From positions 120,975,454 to 121,039,453 of the forward strand of contig OV884009.1 in assembly GCA_930367205.1 (NCBI GenBank): a stretch of 64,000 nt of DNA. Direction: 5' to 3'. The notes under the pieces are model-generated. The model ran no database searches. It worked only from the letters and a program-made list of their open reading frames with translations, and was not told the DNA's origin. The first letter of the stretch is position 1. The number at the start of each line of letters is the position of its first letter. The position numbers were made by a program, and so were the translations under genes. Positions 23,660 through 35,294 of the stretch are shown here, piece after piece. Source of the stretch: Acanthosoma haemorrhoidale. Its lineage: Eukaryota; Arthropoda; Insecta; Hemiptera; Acanthosomatidae.

Positions 23660-24180
23660 GGTGAAAAACAAGGACGTTATTACCTGTCTTTTTGTCTGTA
23701 TGAACCTATGATATTCATTTTTAAAAAAATATGGAGACCTGTTACTACATTCATTCAACAAGGGACATAAATATTTTCCCATAAGCCATTTGTAAGAGAG
23801 AGAGAGAGAGACCTTTAGAAGACCAGTTGAGGCCTCGAAATAGCCAGAAACAAAGGGAAAATCAGATGTGATCCAACCAGTTAAACCATATAGCACCCAA
23901 TCACAAGTTCAGGCTTTCCTTCATCTTCATCATTTAGGCTTGTCTGCTAACCAACTAGGTTGAGAAGTCCATGTGAAGTAATATTCAGGCCAAATTAAAT
24001 AAAATTTCTTTCAAGAATGGAGGTAACAGCTAACAACTACTGCCAGGGAGGGGGCTGGCCCGGCCATTTGAGCCTGTTTACTGCTTGATAAGAAATTCAA
24101 AACTAGGTCTATTTCTTATTAAGATTGTTAAGTAATAAATAACTACTTCCTAGGATTGTTCATTTCCTCTTTAAGTTTTC
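23660..24180. other. Intron, no feature recognised
   Basis: Contains a short (GA)n at 23798-23811 and nothing else I can support. Confidence 0.5.
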
Positions 24181-24189
24181 TATTAAACC

Positions 24190-25175
24190 AAATGACCATG
24201 TAAAATAATTTTTGTTATCATTTTTTTGTTGCCCAAAACATTGTTTTTTGGGTACAGTGGGCTATTAATCACTTTAGCGACCACTAACCACATAAGATAA
24301 ATCACCCTATACTCTATTGTATATATATTGTAAACAAATGTAAATAACATTACCCAAATATAAATCATTTTAAATATGTTAAACAATAAAACATGCTGCC
24401 AGGGCCAATTAGTTACATGAGATGGGACACCAGCTGTCAGCCAGGTATATGGGACCCGACCGCCGACCCTTCCAAGCTCTGCCAGGGAACAAAGGAAAGT
24501 AACATCATTGGCCACAACAACGGCGATCCTTATTGGTTGCGGGCAAGCCCAGCTGGGTATATAAGTCGGTGATTTGGGTCCAGTATATCATTCTCCTGTC
24601 AACTACTAGCCCGTGGCTCCAGCTTGAAACTCTGAAACTTGACTGCTTCTTTATGAAAAACCTCTGCATCTCTTCTCTCCTAACCTCGCTATGTTTTAGT
24701 CCGGCGTTGTCAGACCCCACACCTTCCTAGTGGGAATCTCTGCCTTCATCTCGCTAAATCTAGCACCTCCTTGGGAGAGACCTCTCCCTAGTGGACAACG
24801 GTTGTCGTGTCCCTGCAAACTTACCAAGCAGTGTCTCCTGTGACAATTCAGTCTGCCTCTCTCCGGTTCACACTCGCCTTTGGGATCCGGACAGATTTCG
24901 CCTACCCTCAGATACCGAGTGTGAATTCGTGGTCATTTCAAGACCACACAAACTACCTGCCTACCTACCCTATACCTCTTCTCCTGAACATAGTGCATTG
25001 TCGGGGCACATACCAATCAAACAATGGAGTCAGATAGTAAAGCTGTTATGAAACGATGGTCCAGGTAGTTTATAAACTCAAACAACCCTCACTTGTCACC
25101 AGGGTTAAGGTAACTAGGCACCCCCCTCGTGATGACCCGACAATCTCTTTCCAACGCTTACCTGTTTTACAAAGC
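24190..25175 (+). promoter_or_regulatory. Promoter-like block, candidate LTR plus leader
   Basis: A GC-richer block within AT-rich DNA. GGTATATAAG at 24556-24565 is a strong TATA box on the + strand, with TCAGT-like initiator context about 30 bp downstream. A 450-bp leader without long frames follows, then an ATG at 25024 (MESDSKAVMKRWSR, stop) and a 40-codon open stretch in another frame. This is the anatomy of an LTR with 5' leader and the start of gag, but no primer-binding site or matching second LTR is convincing. A host alternative promoter is the other possibility. Confidence 0.35.
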
Positions 25176-25179
25176 CTTT

Positions 25180-26820
25180 ATGAATTATAGCTGGATTGTC
25201 TAAATGGAACAAACCAAGCAATCTTGTATGGACTGAGATGATTTATTGTTTATTGATTGAATGGCAACCCACATGAAGCCTTCTATACTCAGAAGAGAAC
25301 AGACCCTCCAAATTGGCCACAAAAGGGTGTAAGATCATCTATTTAAAAGGTTCAAAATTGGCTCTAATCCACTTTGTTAACAACATGTGGTGGGAAACAA
25401 ACTACTGAACACACCCTGTACCCTGCAGACATGTGGACTTGTGGAGTCACCAAAACAGGTATGGCCTGAACCTACCAACCTCGAGGAACCTAAACAAGAA
25501 CCACCAATTCTATATTTTTATCTCTTGACATGACCATATAAAGAGAATAACGAAAAAGAAAAAGGTTGATAAACTAGATATTAAAATATTTAAATTAGAA
25601 TTATATATGACTCTTTTGCATGTACCATTTCATGTTCTCATTAACACCTTTTCACATTGCTATATTTTTAAACTGATATCTACCAAATATCAGGAAGATT
25701 TACCTGTTGCAAACTGTTCAGGCAGTCCATATTTAATTTATGAATGTTATGCTAAATCTGACGATAATGAATCATTTATTAGTGTTTGTGGAATCTATGA
25801 TTGAGAAATAACTTGAGGTATTTATTCATTAACTATTTCTGAGCAGAAACATGCCCTTGTACACATTTTTTTGTTCAGAAATGCACTACCATCACCAACT
25901 TATAGCTACCAATAAAAATGTTACTGCTAACAGAAGTCCCGATGCCTTGATGAATTCCTTTTATCTTGCCTAACCCATATAATGTGCTTTAAACAACAAG
26001 ATAGAGAAGTCTTCTACCACAATCTGTCAGTGAAAACCACTGGTAGTAACAGAAAAGATGAGGAAACACCAGGAATTGCTAAGGCAAATTTATAGATTGA
26101 AGAGTTAAGGGATTTTACCCATTGTCATTTCCTGCAATGGTTTGATCCTAGAAGACAAACTGGAATGCTAGAGCTGCCAAAGGAAATACTTGATAAGGTT
26201 AAAGTCAACAATAAAATGTCAGCAAACAACTCTCTTTAGAACTGCCAGGACAGTTTAAAAATTCTGGTAAATTAAGTAATCTGAGCCTAGCCCTTGACAA
26301 ATAGTCCGGTTTGGTGAATATTCCGAGGAAGTGTTAAATAATAATAACAAAATAAAATGAATAAATATTAGTGGTAACTCTTGTATAAGGTTGAAGTTTT
26401 GGGTTTAAAACCGAAAAATTAGATGATAATAACCGTATATATTCAAAATAGTTATAAAAGTAAAAATGAATGCATGATTCCACACTTTCTTGAATCTTGT
26501 ATGATGCTTGATGGATATATAAAAAAAAAATCTTTATTCTTAGACTATTTTCCTGTAGGTTTGAAGTTTAGGTGTGAGTGGCTGTGTGAGGAGCTGTTGG
26601 AATAGCAAGGTTTCAAAAGTACCTAAAGATGAAGTATGGGTGATATCAAGAGGGAGAGAGTGGTAGAGCTAAGAAGAAGGAGCGTTAAAATGATGCAGTT
26701 CAACGAGTGGATAAAGGGGTAAACACTCAGGAAGATGGGTTCTTGTTTTCCAGGGGTTCGACTGATGATTCAAACTGTAGGATATTGTAAATATAAGGGG
26801 AGTTATGAGATTAAATAGTT
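25180..26820. other. Intron, no feature recognised
   Basis: AT-rich with scattered short frames. Confidence 0.5.
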
Positions 26821-26829
26821 TTGAAAAGC

Positions 26830-27236
26830 TATGAATCAGGGAAGTATTGTCTACGGAAGAGCCACTTTAAATCAACGTAGAGATGTTAAACATAGGAGCA
26901 TTGCAGAGTCCCATAGGCAAATCTAACAAAACAAAAGGTTCATGACTTGCTTCTACTTTTCCTCCAGTCCTACTGAGAAAACCCATTATATTACACAGCC
27001 ATAGTCTAATTGAGGGAATAATGATAATAAGTAATGCGGGAGAATACCAGGAGTTGATGATTAGGGTGGGGAAGCAGATGCCGAGAACAGTTTTAGGGTA
27101 ATTATTGACCTTCGGGTAAATTGGAAATATGGGGTGTAAAACCCCTGTCTTTCTCTCTCTCTTCTCCAAATAAATGTTTACGGGAATTTGGGAAAATATT
27201 AATGACAGGAGATGGCATTACCTAAGGAAAGGGGAA
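26830..27236 (-). pseudogene. LINE reverse-transcriptase C-terminal scrap
   Basis: The minus strand near 27020-26900 reads SLFPQLDYGCVI, then GLEEK.KQVMNLLFC, resembling the thumb block 'L(I/V)LP.LDYC..V..........L...MN.CVRF' of CR1/Jockey LINEs. Stops are frequent. It may be another piece of the family at 12.3 and 15.4 kb, but there is no overlap to test that here. Confidence 0.4.
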
Positions 27237-27238
27237 CC

Positions 27239-27844
27239 TGAAATATTACCTAGAATCGACATAACTGGGGAAGACAAATAAATTAATTCGGACTAAAATA
27301 AATACTTTAAAAGATAATTAAAATTTATTCGACATATTTCGTCGTAACAACTATTATTAAATCATAAACCCCGGAAAAAGGGCTAACTTAAAAGTAGGTT
27401 AACTAAGTTTCTTTTAACTAAACCCGATGCTAAAAACTTAAAGATTAATTACAAAATTAGCAAGCCTGTCTGTCCCCTTTTTCCAGAATCATCATGCTCT
27501 AATCTTCTCCCATTCTATATTGAGTATGATTAAATCTGAAATTAGTTCCACCAACCTGGGTACCACATCTTGTCTCTCTATCTTTTCCAGTCCAAAATTC
27601 ACTTCAGTCACTGTACTCGTCGCCACAATCGACTCAACTGCACTGCCGTTCGTGGGAACCAAAGCCTTCCCCCTTAAGGCGACAGCCAGTCTTGCATTGT
27701 TAGCACATTCCTTTTACTATTGTTGCCTTCATCAATACTTACCAACTAACTATTTGAATAACTTATTTCTACAACTTAATTTATATTATCGCTAATTTAC
27801 ATTGGTTATAACTAATCAAATGTAAAATTCTATCGGTCACAACA
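27239..27844 (-). repeat. Candidate 3' LTR of the minus-strand Gypsy element
   Basis: On the minus strand it runs TGTTGTGACC...GGTAATATTTCA, with TG/CA ends and an internal AATAAA near 27325-27335. A purine-rich tract GGAAAACGGGGAG lies directly upstream (27845-27857). The partner 5' LTR is not in the window, so the outer boundary is an estimate. Confidence 0.55.
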
Positions 27845-27886
27845 CTCCCCGTTTTCCAAAAGTGTTGACCCTGGGTCAACACTTTT

Positions 27887-28245
27887 CTTTCGTGTAACAC
27901 GCACTGACACACTCACTCTTTGTTTCTCACTCGCGTGGGTGCTGTCGATGGCCGCCCTCAACGTTCAGTGGTCCGGGGGAATTGAATGGGTGCCTGATGC
28001 TCCACGGCCAGACCGGCGATGTCCAGTGAGTCCTCCACAGGGTATAATAATTCCAGAGGAACGACTAAAGGGGTTACTTGGGCGAGACTCCTGATCAAAT
28101 CAATCAAACTCAAGTCGGATGGAAGAGAATTAGCAACAGTGATTAATATTCCGGACAGTGCCTTATGGGAAAAAGGGTATGACTGAAATGGCCCCGCGCA
28201 ATGGTTCCTAAGAGGGAGAAGAGGGTGGAGAGAGAGATATTCCGA
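27887..28245 (-). other. Gypsy 3' internal region, no known domain
   Basis: A partly open minus-strand frame (ALSGILITVANSLPSDLSLI and onward) lies between the pol end and the polypurine tract. I cannot name it. It could be an env-like remnant or non-coding leader. Confidence 0.3.
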
Positions 28246-30420
28246 TTAACGATTGGCGGGAATTCCGTTACCGTTTGACCCGTGGCCACATACCTCAGCA
28301 TAAGTTACTCTGCGATTATTTCTCAATAAGTACGGACTGCGCGGCAACATCGGTGCCTCTGTACTATCCGCCTCCCAAGTCGGGTCGCGATAGTTGGTAC
28401 TGTTATCTTCCACCATAGTCTCCCCTGAGACCTCCGATGGGTTCACCAACGGGGTAACCGGGCAGGAGGGCTCCTTTTCGCCCGATGAAACATCTTCCTC
28501 CGTACGGATAATACTCGGTCGCCCCTCCGCTTCGCCCTCAGGCCACCAGCTTGGAGCCACTACATCCCTCCTTGGCGAGCTGGTGGCCAATAGGGAATCG
28601 TTCCCAATGGCCCTTTCTCTAGGATGGGGCTCTTCCTCCTCGTCAGAGTCGGTTAGGGGGATCGGCCAGAATTCCTCTTGGTCTCTTTCCTTATCCCTTC
28701 GTCATCGTCATCTTCCGATTAAGACTGTTGCTCCTTTGGATACTCTGTTTCGAGACTACTGTTAAAAGCCGGTTTCAAGCGGTTCACGTGTACTACCTGG
28801 GTCCCGCCGGTTTCATTTCTGATTGCATAGGTTACCGCACTGCATTTCTTGACTATTATCCATGGTCCCGTCCAAGGGCAATGAAATTATTTTAAATTTC
28901 CTGATTTTACCGCGGGTACATGTAAGTATACCGCGTCGTCCTCGGTGAAAGTTCGGGGTCTCCTATCTTGGGTAACCGCCGCGGTTCTGCGAGCCCAAGT
29001 TTTCTTAATCCTTTCACAGGCTTCTTCGTAGGCCTGTTCTACACGAACCCTAATCCTTGCAGCTTCATCTTGTGTTAAGGCGTTTTCTAGCGCTTCCACA
29101 GGCTCTATCCATTCCCCTTCCAGAGTGGGGAGCACTCTGCCATATAACAGGAAGTTAGGCGAAAATCCCGTGGCAGAATGTGGTATGGAGCGATAAGCCA
29201 TTAGTGAATAGGGGACCCACCGGTCCCAATCTCGCCCGTCTTTTCTGGCAAAGTGAGCCATGGAATCTCCCAGTGTACGATGAAAGCGTTCCAGCATCCC
29301 ATTACTCTGGGGATGGTAAGGGGTGGTTTGGAGTTTTTGTATGCCTAAGCCCTTGCACACGGATTTGGACAAAGCCGACACGAAATTCCTGCCTTGATCA
29401 GTCAGTAGTTTCTTTGGAGTGCCATGTCTGGTGATTATACGCTCGACAAAAACCCGAGCGGTCTCGTCCGCCGTTTATTCTCTTATAGGTTCAGCTTCAG
29501 TGTATCGGCTGAAGTGGTCTATAAAAGTTAACAAATATTTATTCCCGCGGCTACTCTTTGGGAATGGCCCCACGATATCCAGGGAAACCATTTCAAATGG
29601 CTCCTTGGGAAAGAAGGGGGCCTCTAGAGGAGCTGTTAACCCAGGGGGGGTCTTTCTCTGACCACTTGGGTGGCATCCCTTAACGAACTCTTCTATATCT
29701 TTCCCCAGCGAGGGCCAATAGTACTTATTCTTTATCAATTCATGGGTACGTTCTCTTCCCGGATGTCCCGCCCATGGCCGACTATGGTGTTCCTCCATGA
29801 TCTGTTGCCTGCGATCTAGTGGAACAAAAATTTTCCATTGAGTCGGGTCATCACTTATTCCGTAGTGTATTACACCATCCGCCCCCGTCCGTAACCCTCG
29901 TGGATTATTTTTGACCCATCTCTGGCATTCTTCGTCCTGTTCCTGCCCTCTTTTCCAAAGGACCCGTTGGGCTCCTTCGTCGAACGTAATTATACCCGCT
30001 ACGGCCCTACTCAGGGAGTCCGCGTTGGTATGCTTCTTCTCTGGTTTGTGGACGACCTGATTCTCGAATTCTTCGAGTCTGAGAGTCCACCTCATCAAGC
30101 GCGAGGACGGTTCTCTTAGGGACAGCATCCATTTAAGTACAGCGTGGTCAATGACCAGTGTAAACTTTTGACCCAACAGATAGCATCTAAAATGCTTGGT
30201 TGCCCAGCCGAATAATTTTGTACGCTGGGTGTAGCTGTCGACTGGCAAAGGCGATAGGTCTTTCTTGTCCGTATCAGACTTGTGAGAGGACGGCCCCTAC
30301 TGCCATTCCAGACGCATCGGTCGCTAGAATGAAAGGGTCACGGAAATCAGGATAAATCAGCATTCGGTCAGAACACAATATCTCCTGTAAAGCGGTAAAC
30401 GCCTCGTCTTGTTCTTTCCC
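28246..30420 (-). pseudogene. Gypsy RNase H and integrase
   Basis: RNase H: DPFILATDASGMAVGAVLSQ (near 30340), a stop, then FRCYLLGQKFTLVIDHAVLKW and ADSLSRA. Integrase: the HHCC finger is H..H from EHHSRPWAGHPGRERTHEL, but the CxxC reads CHPSG, losing a Cys. The core has SLDIVGPF (Asp), LLTDQGRNFVS (Asp) and NGMLERFHR (Glu). An in-frame stop sits at 29475, between the first two acids. The C-terminal GPW motif (CPWTGPWIIVKK) is at about 28870, followed by SPYLLRNNRR near 28330 in another frame, a typical Gypsy pol end. Confidence 0.88.
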
Positions 30421-31255
30421 TCAGTGAAATGACATTCCCTTCCCCGTTAGCTGGGTGAGGGGCTTGGCAATTTTGGCGAACTGAGGTACGAACCTCCGGT
30501 AATATCCAACGAGACCCAGGAAGCCTCTCACTTCCCGAGCCGAACCCGGTTTTGGAAATTCTGTTACCGCCGTGATCTTTTCTGGGTCAGGCTTCACCCC
30601 TTCACTGGTTACCAAGTGGCCAAGGTATTTTACCTGCCTGACCACAAACTTACATTTTGATCCTTTCAACTTCAGATTAGCACCCCGCAGTCGCTCCAAC
30701 ACCCTTCGTAATCGAGTGCAGTGCTCATCCATATCACCACTGAAGATGATAATGTCATCTAAATAAACATAGCAGTCAGTCCCCTTAACTCCCATCAGTA
30801 CCTGGTTCATAGCTCGCTGGAATGTGGCTGGGGCCCCAGCAAGCCCGAACGGCATTTTATGGTACTCGTAGTGAACCCCTAGGGTGGTGAATGCAGTTTT
30901 CGGTCGATCTTCCTCGGCCACCGGTATTTGGTGGTAGCCGCTGGCAAGGTCTAATGTTGTGAAAAGCCTACTCTGTCCCAACATCTCTAATGTTTCCTAA
31001 ATCAATGGTAGGGGGTAAGCATCCATGCAGTTACTGCATTCAGCCCCCGTAAGTCAGTGCAGAATCTATACTGGGTCCTTCCGTCTTCACTTCGTTTTGG
31101 TACCAACACGACAGGTTGGGCAGCACCTGTCAGAAGGAGCTATCACTCCCTTGCGTAACATATCTTCTAAATGTTCGTCTACTAACTACCGCTCGTTGGT
31201 TGAAGGGCACTCGATACGGGCGCTTGATTACCGGGGGGAGCTTCCCCTGTTGGTA
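30421..31255 (-). pseudogene. Gypsy reverse transcriptase
   Basis: 31255-30985 carries RT motifs in other frames: RPYRVPFNQRA and PVVLVPKRSEDGRTQYRFCT, then DLRGLNAVT. The open piece 30421-30984 gives FTTLDLASGYHQIPV with the first catalytic Asp, KMPFGLAGAPATFQ, and YVYLDDIIIFS with the YxDD pair intact, then YLGHLV and RGFLGLVGYYRRFV. Breaks are outside the YLDD region. Confidence 0.9.
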
Positions 31256-31257
31256 TT

Positions 31258-32496
31258 CTATGCTTCACCCCAGTAGAGCAGCCTTCCTTTCCTGGTTCTT
31301 CGAATAGATCTTGAAACTCTTCTAGCAACGACTACACCCTTATCCGACTCACCGAGGTGGCCTACATTCCATAGTTGATCCCCCTTTTCCAGAGCATTCT
31401 CGCTACCCTCTACTCGGTGTATCCGAACGTCCCTTTCGTTTCGTTCCTCCGTATGCCACTCCGCGCCTATTCCCAATAATTGCCCTTTATCGAGGTAGGT
31501 ATCTACCAGCCCCGACTTCAGAAGTTGGATCCAAACCTCCCCGTGTTCTACACGCCCAATACTTCGCCCTACTCTTAAGCTACTTTGTTTCAATTGTACC
31601 AGCTCGACAACCACCACTGCCTTCTCTCTCTGGTGGATCGTTGCTCTAATGAATTTCTCACTACACGAAGGGATTGTGATTCGAGCAGGGCTGGTAATTT
31701 CTAGCCCCTTGGTCTCATCTTGCTTGTCGGGTTGTTCGTGGGATTCCGGGGTCTCGATTTCTTTGTTCCCGGCCTGCTGGTTTTCGCGTTTGGCCCTCTG
31801 CTTCCTCTTCTGTTGGTGCTTTCTATCTTGGGCATGGATGAGGTCGGATGAGGATCCATCCTTTTGAATTGGCTCCTCCTGCGTCGTTTCCCTCGTGCTT
31901 CTCCCTTTCGCTTCTAAGGCATTTATTGCCACTCCTAACTGGTGAAGGGGATGTACATTGACTTGTTGCTTCTCAAAACTCTGGCCAGTGTCAGGCGGCG
32001 TCACTATCACCTCCCGGTTACGGATATCCAGTTTGGCTCCTAGCTTTTCTAGCAAATCTAAACCTATGATTCCGTCTCCTGGCAAGTTCACGCTGATTAT
32101 CAACACCTGATGTTCCACTTCCAGGCCGTCTACTTGACACATCAAATCTTGTACCCCCAAAATACGCAGAGCCTGTCCTGTGACTCCTCTAGCTCGGACA
32201 CTGGCGGGCCTTATTTTAGCTCCCGGAAGCGCCGTGCGAATTAGCGTCACTTCGGCCCCCGTGTCTACTATCATGTGGTGGAGATATCCTCCAATTAGTA
32301 TTTCCATTTTCATCAGTTCACCTACTCCGGCTCCCACCCCTGTAAGCCATTTCTCATCCACAGGCTTGGGTTTCTCCGGCCCAGACGGGGGGTGACCGTC
32401 GGGCCTTAAGCATTTGGGGGCCCCTGCACGGGGTTCAATTTCTTTTCGGTGGGCAGCTGCTTGGATCTGCACTGTTTCGGTGCCCTTGGCGTCCAC
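31258..32496 (-). pseudogene. Gypsy pol N-terminus with aspartic protease
   Basis: Residues of this 412-codon open frame include MIVDTGAEVTLIRT, the active-site DTGA of retropepsins, followed about 70 residues on by GDGIIGLDLLEKLGAKLDI, the (I)IG(L/M)D flap-partner block. The protease half is unbroken. The remainder (Glu/Lys/Gln-rich) resembles the long spacer before RT in some Gypsy elements. The frame is shared with the RT piece at 30421-30984 after an interruption. Confidence 0.85.
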
Positions 32497-33845
32497 ACCT
32501 GTAGCAAGTTACCCTTTCTCTGGGGGCCAGGTTATCGCTTACTCCTTTAGCCGGTGGCGGCATTCTGCATCCCCTTGGGTAATGTCCTAACTCTCGAAAC
32601 CGATAACAACACTGAGAATCGGATTTCCCTAGTCTCAAGGGAAGCGCCTTTTGAATCGCGCTGATACAAGCGTCTTCAATCTGTTCCTTTAAGCTAAACA
32701 CCGCTCCAGCTCCCCGTGCCGAGGCCTGGTCCTCGTTTCTGGAGATAGGATCCATTGCGTAGGTCACAGAGCTTCTATACCTATTTCTCTCACTCTCTCG
32801 TTGCTGCTCATGGCAGGGGCTGGACCTGCCCCCTGCCTCTTCCAACACATATACGTTCTTTCCCTGTTGATGATACTGCAAGGCTTGTTCTACATCTAAC
32901 GCCAATCTCACTGCATTCTTGAGTGTATCTGGTCGTCCGAACAACACCTGTTTTCCCACCTCACCCGAGAGTCCTCTCATGAACGCTTCTAGCACTTTTC
33001 TCTCTACTTCCCTTGCCCACCACTTTGCTTCATTCCCAGATAGATCAGACCTGGTCATTCTTCCCCCCAAGGATATACATCTGTCCGAAAATTCTTGGAT
33101 CCTCTCTTTTGGCTGTTGACTTGTCTCCTGCAAAATTCTCCCATAATATTCAAAAGGATGTGGATCTCCAAACCTTTCTCGCAGTGCGTCTGCAAACTTC
33201 TTAATGCTGACAAACCCTTTAATTCCTCATTTCCTCTGACAAAGGCGGCTGCCGGGCCCTGCAACTTGAGCCTACAAATCCGAACTCGGTCAACGTCCTC
33301 CCAAGCTCCACAAGCTGCTACTTCCTCCACATACTCTAGGAATTCATCAACCAGCCTGGCACTCGCCTCCCCTCCCCACGTCTTGATCAGACCCTGCAAG
33401 GACAAATCCTTCCTTGGTGGCGTAGGTGTCCCTCCTTCCTTTATCTCTGTCCGGCTAGCTTCGAGTTCATTTTTCCACTTTTCTTCCGACTGGGCAAACG
33501 CCAGGTTAGCTTGTTCGTCCGTACTACGTTTATTTTCGTTACATTGTTCGTCCGTACTACGTTTATTTTCGTTTTCTATTTTATCTTCTTTAAAATCATT
33601 CATCTGATTTCCTATTTCCGGTTTTAAATCCGTTTCTTTAACATGTATTTTTTTTATCAAGGTTTACATTTAATTCCATGAAATGTTTTTGTTCAAAGAT
33701 ATCGAATCTTTTGTTTAATTTTTCGAATTGTTGGTCAATTGTTTCGAATCTATGGTCAATTTTTTCGAATTTTTCGTCCATATCACGTTTATTTTCGTCA
33801 AATTTTTTGTTCATATCACGATTATTTTCGTATATATATATTTGA
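32435..33845 (-). pseudogene. Gypsy gag: coiled coil, capsid, zinc knuckles
   Basis: The minus strand from about 33845 encodes a repetitive coiled coil (RDMDEKFEKIDHRFETIDQQ, then FEKLNKRFDIFEQ). A frameshift in an A-run near 33650 leads to an acidic segment with a duplicated NENKRSTDEQ, then a capsid-like region (LSLQGLIKTWGGEASARLVD). A further frameshift near 33130 leads to the second half (32435-33133). Two C-terminal knuckles are visible: CCYRFRELGHYPRGC, with a damaged second Cys, and CYRCGRQGHRNS. Gag packages the RNA and forms the particle. Confidence 0.8.
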
Positions 33846-33856
33846 ATAATATATAT

Positions 33857-34596
33857 TGTTGTGATATTTTAAAATGATGATTTTTAATAGTGTTTGTTTA
33901 AATAAACTCTGAATTAGCGAGCATTGAATAACGATCCGTGATTCATTTTTGAAAGTATGAACGTTTTTATTGTCGTCATATTAATTATTAATAATTGAAA
34001 TAAAATAATATCATATTTAATATAAACATTTATTATATAAACTTCTAATTTAAGCAAAGTAATAAATATTCAAAACAACTGGCATTAAATAACCAGTTGA
34101 AAGTCAAGAAGGCAGCGGGATGTAATATAAAAAGGTCAACAAATAGCCCAAACATTCTCATTCTTCGTTCATCAGAGGACAGAGCAGGTAGCAGACGCTA
34201 AGCCGCCTCATGGCAACACTTTCACTCAGCACGAAGACGCCTGGAACCACGCGCGGCAGATTAGAACAAGCATGCTGATCCGCGAACCACACGAAGATTA
34301 TTCACAAGAAGCACTGGCCAGTATTAGTATAGAGTTACGAATAATTTACAAGGTACCATTTTAATGTTAGTTTTAATAGTATTCTTTATTACGTACGTAT
34401 TTTATTTTTGTATATCAATTTTAGTTATTCAATGTGTTATAAATAAAACCAATATTCCTTTTGCCAGAAGTTTCCTATATAATTATTAACAGAACCCTGA
34501 TATAAAGTTAAAGTTATAAATATAAAGTTTTTTTAAATTATATGAAAGAATATATAATTAAAATAATTATTAATAAATAAGCAAATATTAGAATAA
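33857..34596 (+). repeat. LTR A of the recurrent TGTTGTGATATT family
   Basis: Starts TGTTGTGATATT after an AT run and contains the shared blocks AATTAGCGAGCAT, CACTGGCCAGTATTAGTAT, AAGGTACCATTTTAATG, TTACGTACGTA, ATTCCTTTTGCCAGAA and TTATTAACAGAACC. It ends near AATATTAGAATAAT. It is closest to copy C. It abuts copy B tail to tail. Confidence 0.8.
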
Positions 34597-35294
34597 TATA
34601 TGTATATATTTTACTTTTTATATATCTTTTAAATAATTTTTATATTTAACTTTATCTTAAGGTTCTGTTAATAAAAATAGGATAATTCTGGCAAAAGGAA
34701 TAATTGTTTATTTACACAAATTGATTTAAAAATTGAATATAAATTTAAACTACGTACGTAATAAAATAACATTATTAAAAACTAAATTTAAAATTGTACC
34801 TTATTACTAAACGCGAGACTGGCCAGTTTTTCTTTGTGGCGAAGCGTGATCTATGGTGTCTTCTTCGCGTCCTTGTAGCATCTCTGTGCCGTAGCGTGGT
34901 ATGGTACCTCGTTGTGATCATGGTCTGGTCTTGTTGCCGGGTCGGATGCAAGTGAAATGGGAGCCGGCTTCTTACTTGCTCTCCTCTCTCCAATGAAAGA
35001 GTGCGTGATCTTGTCTCTCTCCGCTGCCTCATTGATCTTTCAACCGGTTGTTCAATGCCAGTTGTTTTGGATATTATTACTTTTCTAGTTTTGAGTTTAA
35101 TAAATTAAAATATTTATATTTAATTATTGATATTATTTATCTTGTAAATATTAATGGTAGATACAACGCAACGAATAGTGTTTAAACATTCATGAATCGT
35201 GATCCACGAGTCGTATATTGTCCATCAACGCTTGCTAATTTTGAGTTTATCTCAAAAACACCATAAAAAATCACCATATCAAAATATCACAACA
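34597..35294 (-). repeat. LTR B of the recurrent family, inverted to A
   Basis: Same LTR on the minus strand, ending (in + coordinates) CAAAATATCACAACA at 35294. Its mid part (AAACTGGCCAGTCTCGCG, TTTAGTAATAAGGTAC) is a second subtype shared with copy D, not with its neighbour A. Confidence 0.8.

Larger units (their letters stand above)
27845..33856 (-). mobile_element. Decayed Ty3/Gypsy retrotransposon, internal region
   Basis: Minus-strand order gag, aspartic protease, RT, RNase H, integrase (PR-RT-RH-IN) is diagnostic of Ty3/Gypsy. It is about 6 kb long and broken by at least four frame changes and several stops. Its gag leader is related to the segment at 43310-43783, linking it to the recurrent LTR family, yet its own 3' LTR is different except for the first 8 bases. 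Its 5' side is cut off by an LTR in the opposite orientation at 33857. Confidence 0.9.

Noticed and set aside
28394..28765. A 123-codon + strand open frame
   Set aside because: It is the shadow of the Gypsy pol C-terminus on the opposite strand.
33095..33607. A 170-codon + strand open frame
   Set aside because: It is the reverse of the Gypsy gag, with no motif of its own.
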